A stretch of DNA of 64,000 bases from Rugosimonospora africana (lineage in GTDB: Bacteria > Actinomycetota > Actinomycetes > Mycobacteriales > Micromonosporaceae): contig NZ_BONZ01000055.1 in assembly GCF_016862975.1 (NCBI RefSeq), forward strand, positions 1-64,000, read 5' to 3'. This document shows, piece after piece, positions 1 through 7,734 of the stretch (position 1 is its first letter; each line of letters begins with the position of its first letter). The notes beneath the pieces were generated by a model. That model made no database searches. It was not told where the DNA came from and saw only the letters and a list, made by a program, of their open reading frames with translations. The position numbers and the translations under genes are program-made.

Positions 1-1
1 T

Positions 2-256
2 AACGCGGCGCGCTATGCGCCCGGGGCACAAGTCAGCGTGGTCGTCCGCTATAGCAGGGACAGCCTTCGGGTGTCCGTCGTCGACAAGGGTTGCGACGTT
101 CCACTCGTGTCCCCGGCGGGCGGGGGGCATGGGCTGGTGGGGATGCGGGAGCGGGTGGCGATGCTCGGCGGAACCCTGTCGGCCGGACCCCAGGAGGGCG
201 GCGGGTTCGCGGTGGTCGCGGACCTGCCGTGCGGCGACGGCACCCGCCCGACCTGA
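2..256 (+). CDS. Sensor histidine kinase, C-terminal end (truncated by window edge)
   Basis: Only the last ~84 codons are present; the frame is open from base 2. The residues NAARYAPGA at the start resemble the N-box of the HATPase_c domain of NarL-type kinases (HisKA_3 class). GGGHGLVGMRERVAMLGGTL is the G-box with the usual 'GLxGMxERv.xLGG' signature, and the protein ends soon after, as is normal for this class. It would bind ATP and phosphorylate the response regulator encoded 48 bp downstream on the same strand. The sensory and membrane part lies outside the window, so the signal cannot be read here. Confident as a kinase fragment. Confidence 0.85.
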   Translation, partial: NAARYAPGAQVSVVVRYSRDSLRVSVVDKGCDVPLVSPAGGGHGLVGMRERVAMLGGTLSAGPQEGGGFAVVADLPCGDGTRPT

Positions 257-304
257 GTGAGGCAGACTTCCGTTCCGCTCCGGGCCGGACGGTACGGTAC
301 TCAC

Positions 305-1033
305 GTGACTATCCGGGTCCTGGTCGTCGATGACCAGGAGATGATTCGCGACGGCCTGGCGACCATGCTCTCCGCCGCGCCCGACATCGAGGTGGTCGGC
401 CTCGCCGGCGACGGGCGCGCCGCGGTCGAACTGTGCCGCGAGTTGTCTCCCGAGGTGGTCGTGATGGACGTACGCATGCCGGTGCTGGACGGGCTCGCGG
501 CCACCGCGGAGATCCTCGGAGGGCGGAACCCGGTTGGCGTCGATCCCTGTCGCGGTGACCCGACCGCGCATAACCGGGGCAGGTCGGGCGATCCGGACGC
601 CGCGCCCGTGCCGAAGGTGCTGATCCTCACCACGTTCGACCTGGACGAATACGTGTACGAGGCGCTCGGTGCCGGTGCCAGCGGCTTCCTGCTCAAGGAC
701 GCCTCCGGCGCCGACCTGATCGCGGCCGTACGCGTGGTGGCGGGCGGGGACGCCCTGCTGGCGCCGACCGTCACCCGCCGGCTGATCGGCGACTTCGCCC
801 GCAGGCGTCACTACGAGCGGCCGAGTCCACAGGCGGTCGCGACGTTGACTCCGCGCGAGCGGGGCGTATTGTGCCTGGTTGCCCGCGGGCTGTCCAACGC
901 GGAGATCGCCGCGGAGCTGACGCTGGCGGAGCAGACGGTCAAGACACACGTCGGCAACATGCTGACCAAGCTGGGGCTGCGTGACCGCACCCAGGCGGTG
1001 GTCTACGCCTACGAGAACGGCCTGGCGGGCTGA
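305..1033 (+). CDS. NarL/FixJ-family response regulator with an extended receiver loop
   Basis: Two-domain response regulator of 242 aa. The receiver starts TIRVLVVDDQEMIRDGL (acidic pair DD), with the phospho-acceptor Asp near residue 55 in VVVMDVRMP and the Lys in GFLLKDAS. The C-terminal LuxR-type HTH runs from about residue 180 (LTPRERGVLCLVARGLSNAEIA, then TVKTHVGNMLTKL). I chose the GTG at 305 because TACGGT (293-298) sits six bases before it, giving a leaderless start, and translation begins directly with beta-1. Oddity: about 27 residues rich in Gly, Pro and Asp (roughly residues 73-100) are inserted between receiver helix 3 and strand 4 (KVLILTTFD). It follows a kinase and precedes a desaturase gene, which is a plausible target. 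Confidence 0.9.
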   Translation: MTIRVLVVDDQEMIRDGLATMLSAAPDIEVVGLAGDGRAAVELCRELSPEVVVMDVRMPVLDGLAATAEILGGRNPVGVDPCRGDPTAHNRGRSGDPDAAPVPKVLILTTFDLDEYVYEALGAGASGFLLKDASGADLIAAVRVVAGGDALLAPTVTRRLIGDFARRRHYERPSPQAVATLTPRERGVLCLVARGLSNAEIAAELTLAEQTVKTHVGNMLTKLGLRDRTQAVVYAYENGLAG

Positions 1034-1053
1034 TCCGGCGTCCGGGCACGCCG

Positions 1054-1102
1054 TAAGTACCAATTGCCGGCATCGGCTGATACCTAAGTACTAGCTGCCA
1101 CT
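1054..1102 (+). promoter_or_regulatory. Direct-repeat candidate operator upstream of the desaturase
   Basis: TAAGTACCAATTGCCGGC (1054-1071) is repeated as TAAGTACTAGCTGCCACT (1085-1102). The two agree at 12 of 18 positions including TAAGTAC and TGCC, and the period is 31 bp, about three helical turns. A possible -10 TAGCGT lies at 1142-1147 with no good -35, which fits an activator-dependent promoter. The neighbouring response regulator is the natural candidate ligand; that assignment is inference. Confidence 0.5.
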
Positions 1103-1248
1103 CGCGCCTCAAGCGGGACGCGGCCCGGGCATCTGTTCTCGTAGCGTTTTGATCGCACGCCCGTTGAACACCTTGCCACCAGCCCTTACCTGCCGTTCTC
1201 CGCGCGTCCCCCTCGCGACGCCCGCCAGAAGTTGAGGTCTTGTCGAGC

Positions 1249-2307
1249 ATGTCGATCGCCACCATGTCGCCGCCCGCCACCGTGACGCCGCCCGCCACCC
1301 GCGGCAGCGACTTCGCGACCCTGTCCGGCCGCATCGCGGCGGCCGGCCTGACCAAACGCCGTCCCGGCTACTACGTCGCCCGGATCAGCCTGGTCGCCGG
1401 CCTCTATGTCGCGGGCTGGGCGGCGTTCGTCGCGGTCGGCGACTCCTGGTACCAGTTGCTGGTCGCCCCGTTCCTGGCGATCGTCTTCGCCCAGCTCGCC
1501 TTTGTCTCGCACGACATCGCGCACCGGCAGGTCTTCCGCACCCGGCGGCCGAGCGAGATCGCCGGTCTGATCGCCGGCAACCTCGGTATCGGGATGAGCT
1601 ACGGCTGGTGGATGGACAAGCACACCCGCCACCACGCGAACCCCAACCACGAAGAGCGGGACCCGGACGTGGTACCGGACGTACTGGTCTGGTCCACGCG
1701 GCAGGCGGAGGCCAGCCGGGGCATTCCCCGACTGCTGGGGGGCTGGCAGGCGTACCTGTTCTTCCCGCTGCTCACTCTGGAGGGACTCAGCCTCCACGTG
1801 AACAGCGCCAGGGCGCTGGCCAGGCCCTCTCTGCGGCACCGGTGGGCGGAGTCCGGGCTGCTGGTCCTGCATTTCGCCGCCTACCTGGCCGCCTTGCTGC
1901 TGGTGCTCTCGCCGGCCAAGGCACTGGCCTTCCTGGCCGTTCAGCAGGGGCTGTTCGGGGTGTACCTCGGCTCGACGTTCGCGCCCAACCACAAGGGCAT
2001 GGAGATGCCGTCCGAGGACGACCAGGAGCAGTGGGACTTCCTGCGCCGCCAGGTACTCACGTCACGCAACGTGCGTGGCGGCCATTTCATCAACGTGCTG
2101 CTCGGCGGACTGAACTACCAGATCGAGCATCACCTGTTCCCGAGCATGCCGTCGGTGAACCTGCGCCGCGCCCGGCCGATCGTCCGGGACTACTGCGACG
2201 AGATCGGCGTGGCCTACACCGAGGCCGGCCTGATCGGGTCGTACGGTCAGGCGCTGCGGTACCTGCACGAGGTCGGAGCGCCGCTGCGCCGCGGGTCCGA
2301 AGCCTGA
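1249..2307 (+). CDS. Membrane fatty acid desaturase
   Basis: Di-iron acyl desaturase of about 352 aa. The three histidine boxes are in place: HDIAH near residue 88, HTRHH near 125 and QIEHH near 291 (context NYQIEHHLFP). Four hydrophobic segments (about 44-85, 100-120, 165-185, 205-240) give the usual membrane topology with the boxes on the cytoplasmic side. The third box with QxxHH places it in the acyl-lipid/acyl-CoA group that includes linoleoyl-type and mycobacterial DesA3-like enzymes; regiospecificity cannot be read from sequence. Start ATG 1249 is preferred over TTG 1240 because GAGG at 1234-1237 is well spaced from it. Sitting behind a NarL-type two-component system and close to a cold shock gene suggests a role in membrane fluidity. 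Confidence 0.9.
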   Translation: MSIATMSPPATVTPPATRGSDFATLSGRIAAAGLTKRRPGYYVARISLVAGLYVAGWAAFVAVGDSWYQLLVAPFLAIVFAQLAFVSHDIAHRQVFRTRRPSEIAGLIAGNLGIGMSYGWWMDKHTRHHANPNHEERDPDVVPDVLVWSTRQAEASRGIPRLLGGWQAYLFFPLLTLEGLSLHVNSARALARPSLRHRWAESGLLVLHFAAYLAALLLVLSPAKALAFLAVQQGLFGVYLGSTFAPNHKGMEMPSEDDQEQWDFLRRQVLTSRNVRGGHFINVLLGGLNYQIEHHLFPSMPSVNLRRARPIVRDYCDEIGVAYTEAGLIGSYGQALRYLHEVGAPLRRGSEA

Positions 2308-2320
2308 CGGGTGGTCAGCC

Positions 2321-2352
2321 GCTGACCGGCAACCTCGCCGTTGCCGGTCAGC
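2321..2352. terminator. Bidirectional hairpin between convergent genes
   Basis: Perfect 13-bp inverted repeat GCTGACCGGCAAC (2321-2333) / GTTGCCGGTCAGC (2340-2352) with a 6-base loop. It lies between the stop of the desaturase and the stop of the methyltransferase, and overlaps the last codons of the latter. There is no clear T-run, as is common for actinomycete terminators. Confidence 0.65.
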
Positions 2353-2986
2353 GCAGTTGCAGCACGCTCATCCGGCTGATCTGCGGTTCCGTGGACGTGC
2401 CGGCTTCGGGCGCCGAGTAGCTCGCCACGGTCGTCAGGTGCTCACCGGGCAGATGTTCCCGGCCGGGGTCACCGACGAGCACGAGGGCGCCGCGGGCCGC
2501 CGCGCGGCGCAGGAACGGCCAAATCCGCTCCGCGATGGCCCGGCTGTAGAAGACGTCGCCGGCGAGCACCACATCGGCGGGGTCGCCGTCCCCATCGAGA
2601 AGATCGCCCGGGGACACCAGCACGGTCACGTCGTTGGCCCTCGCGTTCAGGCCGATCGCGGCCAGGGCGTACGGGTCGATGTCATTCGCCGTGACCGACG
2701 CGGCCCCGGCCAGCCCGGCGGCGATGGCCACCAGCCCCGATCCCGACGCCAGGTCCAGTACCCGTCGGCCGGCCACCGTGCGCGGGTGGTCGAGCACGTA
2801 GCGTGCCAGCGCCTGCCCGCCCGGCCACGCGGTGGCCCAGAACGGAGCCGCCATCGCCCCGCCCGTCTCGGCCTCCATCCGGGCCCACCAGACAATGGCG
2901 TCCTCGGCCAGGTGCAGGCGGACCTCGGGAACCAGGGGCGCCTCGACCAGACGGAGCCGATCGAGTCCGGAAACGGTCGACTCCAT
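2348..2986 (-). CDS. Class I SAM-dependent methyltransferase (ETFB-lysine methyltransferase-like)
   Basis: About 212 aa. VLDLASGSGLVAIAAGLAGA is motif I of a Rossmann methyltransferase, followed by ANDIDPYA (acidic residue binding the SAM ribose) and DVVLAGDVFYS, which matches the 'hhxgDhhY' motif of the lysine methyltransferase-16/nicotinamide N-methylase group. That group methylates proteins such as electron transfer flavoprotein beta, so protein methylation is a fair guess, not proven. The reading frame stays open upstream to 3097; ATG 2986 is chosen because similarity-like sequence starts there, but an in-frame ATG at 3031 and a CTG after an AGGAG are alternatives. Convergent with the desaturase, divergent from the cold shock gene. 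Confidence 0.75.
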   Translation of the reverse strand: MESTVSGLDRLRLVEAPLVPEVRLHLAEDAIVWWARMEAETGGAMAAPFWATAWPGGQALARYVLDHPRTVAGRRVLDLASGSGLVAIAAGLAGAASVTANDIDPYALAAIGLNARANDVTVLVSPGDLLDGDGDPADVVLAGDVFYSRAIAERIWPFLRRAAARGALVLVGDPGREHLPGEHLTTVASYSAPEAGTSTEPQISRMSVLQLR

Positions 2987-3113
2987 CAGCGTGCCCTGCA
3001 GATAGGAAGTTGCTCCTGGTCGACTCGTCATGGGGTCAAGCATGACCGACGTCGAGACGGCCCGTACGGGGAATCCCGGCATGTCACGTACCGACAACGG
3101 TCGCGGACGATCG

Positions 3114-3126
3114 GTAGTGGTACTAC
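3114..3126. promoter_or_regulatory. Small palindrome upstream of the cold shock gene
   Basis: GTAGT-GGT-ACTAC inverted repeat about 55 bp before the csp start, in the divergent region shared with the methyltransferase gene. The distance leaves room for a transcribed leader of roughly 40-50 bases. Function unknown. Confidence 0.3.
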
Positions 3127-3179
3127 TCTCTTCTCTGGTTCACTGATCAACACAGGTCAGATGACGAAGGAGTAGTTGC

Positions 3180-3383
3180 GTGGCAACAGGCACCGTGAAG
3201 TGGTTCAACTCGGAAAAGGGATTCGGTTTCATCGCCCAGGACGGGGGCGGCGCCGATGTATTCGTGCACTACTCCGCCATCGCCAGCAGCGGGTACCGGG
3301 AACTCGCTGAGGGTCAGAAGGTCGAGTTCGAGATCACCCAGGGCCAGAAGGGCCCTCAGGCGGCAAATGTTCGACCTCTCTGA
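3180..3383 (+). CDS. cspA: Cold shock protein (CSD family)
   Basis: 67-aa single-domain nucleic acid chaperone. It starts [17 protein letters not shown] with RNP1 (KGFGFI), has RNP2 (VFVHYS) at residues 26-31 and ends QAANVRPL, which is the full standard length. It binds single-stranded RNA and DNA in the cytoplasm and melts RNA structure. The GTG start at 3180 has a strong ribosome binding site GAAGGAG (3166-3172) seven bases upstream. Its nearness to the desaturase fits a cold-response neighbourhood, although it has its own promoter region. Confidence 0.95.
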   Translation: MATGTVKWFNSEKGFGFIAQDGGGADVFVHYSAIASSGYRELAEGQKVEFEITQGQKGPQAANVRPL

Positions 3384-3438
3384 GGTCGACCGCCCGGAAT
3401 ATCGGAGGCCGGCGGCCAGGCTCGACCTGCCGCCGGCC
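3371..3438 (+). terminator. Terminator hairpins after the cold shock gene
   Basis: Two consecutive inverted repeats: TCGACCTC-tct-GAGGTCGA (3371-3389), spanning the csp stop codon, and GGCCGGCGGC (3407-3416) / GCCGCCGGCC (3429-3438) with a 12-base loop. They lie between convergent genes and probably end transcription from one or both sides. Confidence 0.55.
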
Positions 3439-3476
3439 GACGGTTCCCGCCGCCGCGTCCCCGCCGTTCCGGCCTC

Positions 3477-4565
3477 TCACGAAGCCTGAGTGGTCAGCAG
3501 GTAGTCGTCGGCCTCGGGGCTCCACTGCAGACGGACGGCTCCACTGGTGGCCGCCGCCTTGCAGAACTGCAGGAAGCTGCGGTAGCCGAGCTTCTTCTCG
3601 CTGAAGTCCGGCCGCACCCGGCGGAGCTGGTTCTTCAGGCCGGACAGCGCCACGGTGCTGTCGTTGCCAGCCAGGTCCGCGACCACGGCGCGGAGTAGCC
3701 CGAACGCCACCTCCCGATCGCCGTGTTCGGGCAGGGACACCTCGGGATCGCCCTTGGCGGGGCCCTCGGCCAGCTCGACCACGTTGCGCTCGGCGAGGTG
3801 ACGCAGGAGTTCGCCGAAGGTGCGGAACCCGTAGTTCGACTCGCTGAAGGTCGGGTCCTTGCGCAGCAGGGTGCGCTTGAGCGTGGAGGCCGTCACCGCA
3901 CCGCTGGAACTGCCCTGGAGGCCGGCCACGGTCTGGGCCACGAGGCCGGCCAGCGCGTCGACGTCGTGAACGGGTTCCTCGCCGGTCGGTTGCGGCTCCG
4001 GTTCCTGCTCTGGTTCCTGCTCCACCGGTAGGGGCTCGGGGCTGGGTACCCGTGCCGGGCGGGTGCGCCGGCCGCGCGCCGGTGGGGTCTCGATCCCCTC
4101 GAGACGGTCGTAGTAGAGGAACTCGTCGCAGGCCGGCGGGAGCAGCGCCGAGGTCGACTTCTCGACTCCGACGCCGATGACCCGCTTGTTGAGTTCGCGA
4201 AGCTTCTGGACCAGGGGAGTGAAGTCGCTGTCGCCGGTGCAGATCACGAAAGTGGAGATGTACTCGCGTTCGAAGGCCAGCTCCACCGCGTCGACGGCCA
4301 TCTTGATGTCGGCGGCGTTCTTGCGGGAGGCGCCCATGCGCTGGGGCATCTCGATGAGCTCGACGTGGGACCGGGTGAGCATGCGCCGGTCCTCGTCGAA
4401 GTACGACCAGTCGGCGTAGGCCCGGCGCACCACCACTCGTCCCCGCTCGGCCAGGGCGTCGGCGATCGGGCGCAGGTCGAAAGCCATGCCGCCGAGGTGT
4501 TCGCGTGCGCCCAGCGCGAGGTTCTCATAGTCGAGGAACAGCGCGATGCGATCTTCCTGGTCCAC
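3477..4565 (-). CDS. NYN-domain ribonuclease-like protein with two LOTUS/OST-HTH domains
   Basis: 362 aa. Residues 1-160 form a LabA/DUF88-type NYN (PIN-like) domain: ALFLDYENL with the catalytic Asp, ADIKMAVDAVE, and ICTGDSDFTPLVQKLRELNKRVIG with the DSD acidic cluster. A Pro/Glu-rich linker (about 165-205) follows, then two repeats of the winged-helix OST-HTH/LOTUS fold (about 210-265, 'FSESNYGFRTFGELL', and 290-350, 'FSEKKLGYRSFLQFC'). NYN domains are metal-dependent RNases and LOTUS domains bind RNA, so an RNA-cleaving or RNA-silencing role is likely; the substrate is unknown. It starts at an ATG and stands alone, convergent with the csp gene. Confidence 0.85.
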   Translation of the reverse strand: MDQEDRIALFLDYENLALGAREHLGGMAFDLRPIADALAERGRVVVRRAYADWSYFDEDRRMLTRSHVELIEMPQRMGASRKNAADIKMAVDAVELAFEREYISTFVICTGDSDFTPLVQKLRELNKRVIGVGVEKSTSALLPPACDEFLYYDRLEGIETPPARGRRTRPARVPSPEPLPVEQEPEQEPEPQPTGEEPVHDVDALAGLVAQTVAGLQGSSSGAVTASTLKRTLLRKDPTFSESNYGFRTFGELLRHLAERNVVELAEGPAKGDPEVSLPEHGDREVAFGLLRAVVADLAGNDSTVALSGLKNQLRRVRPDFSEKKLGYRSFLQFCKAAATSGAVRLQWSPEADDYLLTTQAS

Positions 4566-4596
4566 GGGATCAGCCTACGACTCGACCGGCGGCGGC

Positions 4597-5061
4597 TCAG
4601 CTCAGGATTCGCTGGTAACACACCGAGATCGGCGAGCCGACGTAGTGACCGAACAGGGGGATGGTGCGGTATCCCTCGCGCTCGTAGAAGCGGATCGCGT
4701 CCGGCTGGCCGGTGCCGGTCTCCAGCCGGAGAGTCTGCCAGCCGCGGGCGAGCGCGGCCCGCTCCAGGGCCCGCAGGACGGCGGCCGCGACTCCGGTGCC
4801 CCGTGCGTCCGGCACCACGTACATCCGTTTGATTTCCGCGACAGCCGGGCCGAGCCGGCGCAGGGCGCCGCAGCCGAGCGCCGTGCCGGCCCGCCGGTCG
4901 ACCGCGACGAGAAACACGTCGACGTCGCCGGCCGACGGCGGAGTCCCCGGCTCGTGGTCGTCACAGCCGTAGCGCGCGTCCAGCTCGGCGCGCTGGGCCG
5001 CGCGCAGCCCGGCGCCGGCCGGGTCGTCCCAGGGCCGCTCCTCGATCAACCAGTCCGCCAT
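4597..5061 (-). CDS. GNAT family N-acetyltransferase
   Basis: 154 aa. The acetyl-CoA pyrophosphate loop is seen as VVPDARGTGVAAAVLRAL, preceded by strand 4 VAEIKRMYV and followed by the typical FYEREGYRTIP. The acceptor substrate cannot be told. ATG 5061 is chosen over an upstream in-frame start because GGAGG lies six bases before it and the family fold begins there; this also clears the divergent TetR operator. Divergent from a TetR gene, it is a likely target of that regulator. Confidence 0.85.
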   Translation of the reverse strand: MADWLIEERPWDDPAGAGLRAAQRAELDARYGCDDHEPGTPPSAGDVDVFLVAVDRRAGTALGCGALRRLGPAVAEIKRMYVVPDARGTGVAAAVLRALERAALARGWQTLRLETGTGQPDAIRFYEREGYRTIPLFGHYVGSPISVCYQRILS

Positions 5062-5094
5062 GCCCGCCTCCGATTCGTAACAGCCGTTCCGAGA

Positions 5095-5117
5095 ACAGAT
5101 GTTACGGTAACGTCTGT
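5095..5117. promoter_or_regulatory. TetR-type operator between GNAT and tetR genes
   Basis: A 23-bp near-perfect palindrome: left arm ACAGATGTTAC, central G, right arm GTAACGTCTGT, with one mismatch per arm pair. Half-site-like copies (GTAACAG at about 5077, GTTACAG at about 5116) flank it. It lies midway in the divergent promoter region, 34 bp from each start, as expected for an autoregulating TetR repressor. Confidence 0.65.
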
Positions 5118-5150
5118 TACAGCCGCGTGAACTCATCCCGGGAGCGACCG

Positions 5151-5738
5151 ATGCCACGCACGGCGGACCGCCCAGCTCAGGAACAACTGCTGTCCCGGGC
5201 GGTCTGGCAGGTGCTCGCCGAGCAGGGCCTCGACCGGCTGACCATCCGCGCCGTCGCGGCCACCGCCGGCTGCACCACCGGCCTGGTCATGCACCGCTTC
5301 CCCAACCGGCAGGCGCTGCTGCTGCACGCCCGGCAGCTGCTACACGAGCGCACCCGGCAGCGGATGGAGGCGCGTGAGGTGGCCGCCGCCGACGCGCATG
5401 CCGCCCTGCGGGCAGTACTCGCCCAGAGCCTCGCCGTCGACTCCGACGGCCGTACCCACGCCGTGGTCTGGCTCGGCTTCCTCGCGGCGGCTGTCAGCGA
5501 CGAGGAACTTGCCGCGGCCCACCGCGTTCACAACCGTGCCTTCCGCGACCGCCTGGCCCGGCTCGTCTCGGCCGCCGCGCCCGACTGGCCGCGCGCTCGG
5601 GTGACGACTGCGGTGACCGCGCTGGCCGCGATGGTGGAGGGTGCGGCGGTCCTGGGCGCGGCCGATCCGGAGGGCTATTCGGCGCACGCGCAGCACGCCG
5701 CGCTCGCCGCCACGCTGACCGCGTACGGCCTCGGCTGA
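5151..5738 (+). CDS. TetR family transcriptional repressor
   Basis: 195 aa. The N-terminal HTH is clear at about residues 20-55 (VLAEQGLDRLTIRAVAATAGCTTGLVMHRFPNRQALL), followed by the all-helical ligand domain. ATG 5151 with GGGAG at 5140-5144 is preferred over GTG 5127. It is divergent from the GNAT gene and the 23-bp palindrome between them is its probable binding site. The ligand is unknown. Confidence 0.88.
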   Translation: MPRTADRPAQEQLLSRAVWQVLAEQGLDRLTIRAVAATAGCTTGLVMHRFPNRQALLLHARQLLHERTRQRMEAREVAAADAHAALRAVLAQSLAVDSDGRTHAVVWLGFLAAAVSDEELAAAHRVHNRAFRDRLARLVSAAAPDWPRARVTTAVTALAAMVEGAAVLGAADPEGYSAHAQHAALAATLTAYGLG

Positions 5739-6027
5739 GTGCACGAGTATGTGAGTGCGCAAGTACGCGAGTAATCGCGACCGGGATTCCCAGTGATTCC
5801 AGCAATGGCCCGAACATTTCCACGATTGCAAATCTCTACAAATGTAAAACAATGTCCGGGCGGCCGAGAACGGGTGAAACACCGCCGGAACGGGCGCCCG
5901 ACCGCGCAACGATAAATGCAGGTGGCTGCATGTTTGCCGGTGATTCGCATGTGGGCCAGACGCCGTTTGCCGTGCTCGCCGAGATTGGCGCTGGAACACG
6001 TCATCGAGCCCGCGAAGGAGACTTCTG
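5739..6027 (+). other. Intergenic region before the PHP gene, with an AT-rich patch
   Basis: 289 bp without a gene. The stretch 5820-5860 is markedly AT-richer than the surroundings (CTACAAATGTAAAACAATG). An inverted repeat ATGCA-ggtggc-TGCAT lies at 5916-5931. This is the likely promoter zone for the exported PHP protein; a strong ribosome binding site GAAGGAG follows at 6014-6020. Confidence 0.4.
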
Positions 6028-7734
6028 ATGGGACACGGCCACCCGCATCCCCACGACCACGATCACGACCACGGTGATCTTTCCCCGGTCCTCGACGAGT
6101 CCATCCCCGACAGCGAACTGTCCCCGACCGACGTCTCCCGGCGTCGCTTCCTGCGCGGTGCCGGCGTGCTCGGCGCGGGTGCCGCCGCGGCGGCGGCGGG
6201 TGCGTTCGCGGCGCCCGGAGTCTCCGCGGCGCACGGCGACGGCGCGCCGCTGGGCCGTTCCTGGGCGGGCCACTCCCGGCACAACGGGTACCTGTGGCTG
6301 GCCGGCGACCACCACATCCACACCCAGTACAGCAGCGACGCCCAGTACCGCGTCATCGACCACGTCCGGCACGCGAACGCGTACGGCCTGGACTGGATGG
6401 TCATCACCGACCACGGCAGCGTCCAGCACGCGAAGATCGGTGTAGACAAGGTCAACCCCGACATCGTCGCGGCCCGGGCCGAAGTCGACGACACGCTGGT
6501 GTTCCAGGGCATGGAGTGGAACATCCCGGCCGCCGAGCACGGCACGGTGTTCGTCCACCCGGGCAAGAACGAGGTGGCGGTCCTCAAGGAGTTCGAGAAC
6601 ACCTTCGACGGCGTCGTCACCAACACCGCCGACTCCACCCCGGCGAACGAGGCCCTCGCGGTCTCCGGCGTCAACTTCCTCGCCAGCGCGGTCGCGAAGC
6701 GGCGGGTTCAGGACGCCCTGTTCCTGGCCAACCACCCGGCCCGCAAGGGCATCGACTCGCCGCACGAACTGCGGGCCTGGCGCGACGCGCAGCCGCACAT
6801 CGCGGTCGGGTTCGAGGGTGCGCCCGGGCACCAGGCGTCGGGCATCCCCGCACCGCTCGGTCCGGGCGGCGGACGCGGCGCCTATGACTTCGCGCCCAGC
6901 GCCGCCTCCTTCCCGGACTACCCGCTGGAGAGCTACCGCACCTGGGGTGGTTTCGACTGGATGACCGCCACCGTGGGCGGGCTGTGGGACAGCCTACTGG
7001 CCGAGGGCAAGCCCTGGTGGATCACCGCGAACTCCGACTCGCACCAGGTCTACGCCGACACTGCGGTACGCGGCGGCGGTGACTTCAACACCAACGGCCG
7101 GTACGACGACCCGGTGTACGGCGGCGGGGCGCTGGGGACCTCGTTCTCCGACTTCTGGCCCGGCTTCTACAGCCGCACCCACGTCGGCGCGGCCGACTTC
7201 TCCTACGCGGCCGTCATGGCCGGGCTGCGCGCGGGCCGGGTCTGGGTCGACCACGGCGGCCTGATCGACGGGATCGACGTGCGGGTCAGCGCCGGCGGGA
7301 GTTGGGTGACCCTCGGTGACACGCTGGTCGCCCGGCGCGGCACACCGGTGGAGCTGAGCGTCACCGTCAACCTCGCCGGCGGACCTAACTGGGCGCAGTT
7401 CCAGCCCAAGCTCTCCCGGGTCGACGTGGTCCGCGGTGCGGTCACCGGCCCGGTCTCGAACCGGGACAGCTTCACCGCGCCGAACACCAAGGTGGTGAAG
7501 TCGTTCGAGGTCACCAAGCCGTCCGGCCAGGTGACGTTCACCTACCACCTCGGCGACCTGGAGCAGGGCTTCTACCTTCGGCTGCGGGGCACCGACGGCA
7601 AGCGCACCGCGCCCGGGTTCCTGGGAGCCTCGATCGACCCGGCCGGCCCGGCGATGGACGTGGTCGGTTCCGCCGACCCGTGGGCCGACCTGTGGTTCTA
7701 CACCAACCCCATCTGGGTGCTGCCCAAGCGATGA
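6028..7734 (+). CDS. Tat-exported PHP-domain metallophosphoesterase-like protein
   Basis: 568 aa. The first 16 residues are very His/Asp-rich (GHGHPHPHDHDHDHGD). A Tat signal follows at about 37-66: SRRRFLRG then a long Ala-rich hydrophobic segment ending APGVSA. The mature part has PHP motifs: HHIHTQYS (about 94), ITDHG (about 128), FLANHPAR (about 233) and NSDSHQ (about 335), the set of His/Asp ligands for a trinuclear metal site. The last 170 residues look like a beta-rich extension. Tat export suggests the metal-loaded protein folds inside before secretion; the His-rich leader before the twin arginines is unusual and could be a metal sensor or carrier. Strong Shine-Dalgarno at 6014. It overlaps the next gene by four bases (ATGA). 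Confidence 0.85.
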   Translation: MGHGHPHPHDHDHDHGDLSPVLDESIPDSELSPTDVSRRRFLRGAGVLGAGAAAAAAGAFAAPGVSAAHGDGAPLGRSWAGHSRHNGYLWLAGDHHIHTQYSSDAQYRVIDHVRHANAYGLDWMVITDHGSVQHAKIGVDKVNPDIVAARAEVDDTLVFQGMEWNIPAAEHGTVFVHPGKNEVAVLKEFENTFDGVVTNTADSTPANEALAVSGVNFLASAVAKRRVQDALFLANHPARKGIDSPHELRAWRDAQPHIAVGFEGAPGHQASGIPAPLGPGGGRGAYDFAPSAASFPDYPLESYRTWGGFDWMTATVGGLWDSLLAEGKPWWITANSDSHQVYADTAVRGGGDFNTNGRYDDPVYGGGALGTSFSDFWPGFYSRTHVGAADFSYAAVMAGLRAGRVWVDHGGLIDGIDVRVSAGGSWVTLGDTLVARRGTPVELSVTVNLAGGPNWAQFQPKLSRVDVVRGAVTGPVSNRDSFTAPNTKVVKSFEVTKPSGQVTFTYHLGDLEQGFYLRLRGTDGKRTAPGFLGASIDPAGPAMDVVGSADPWADLWFYTNPIWVLPKR

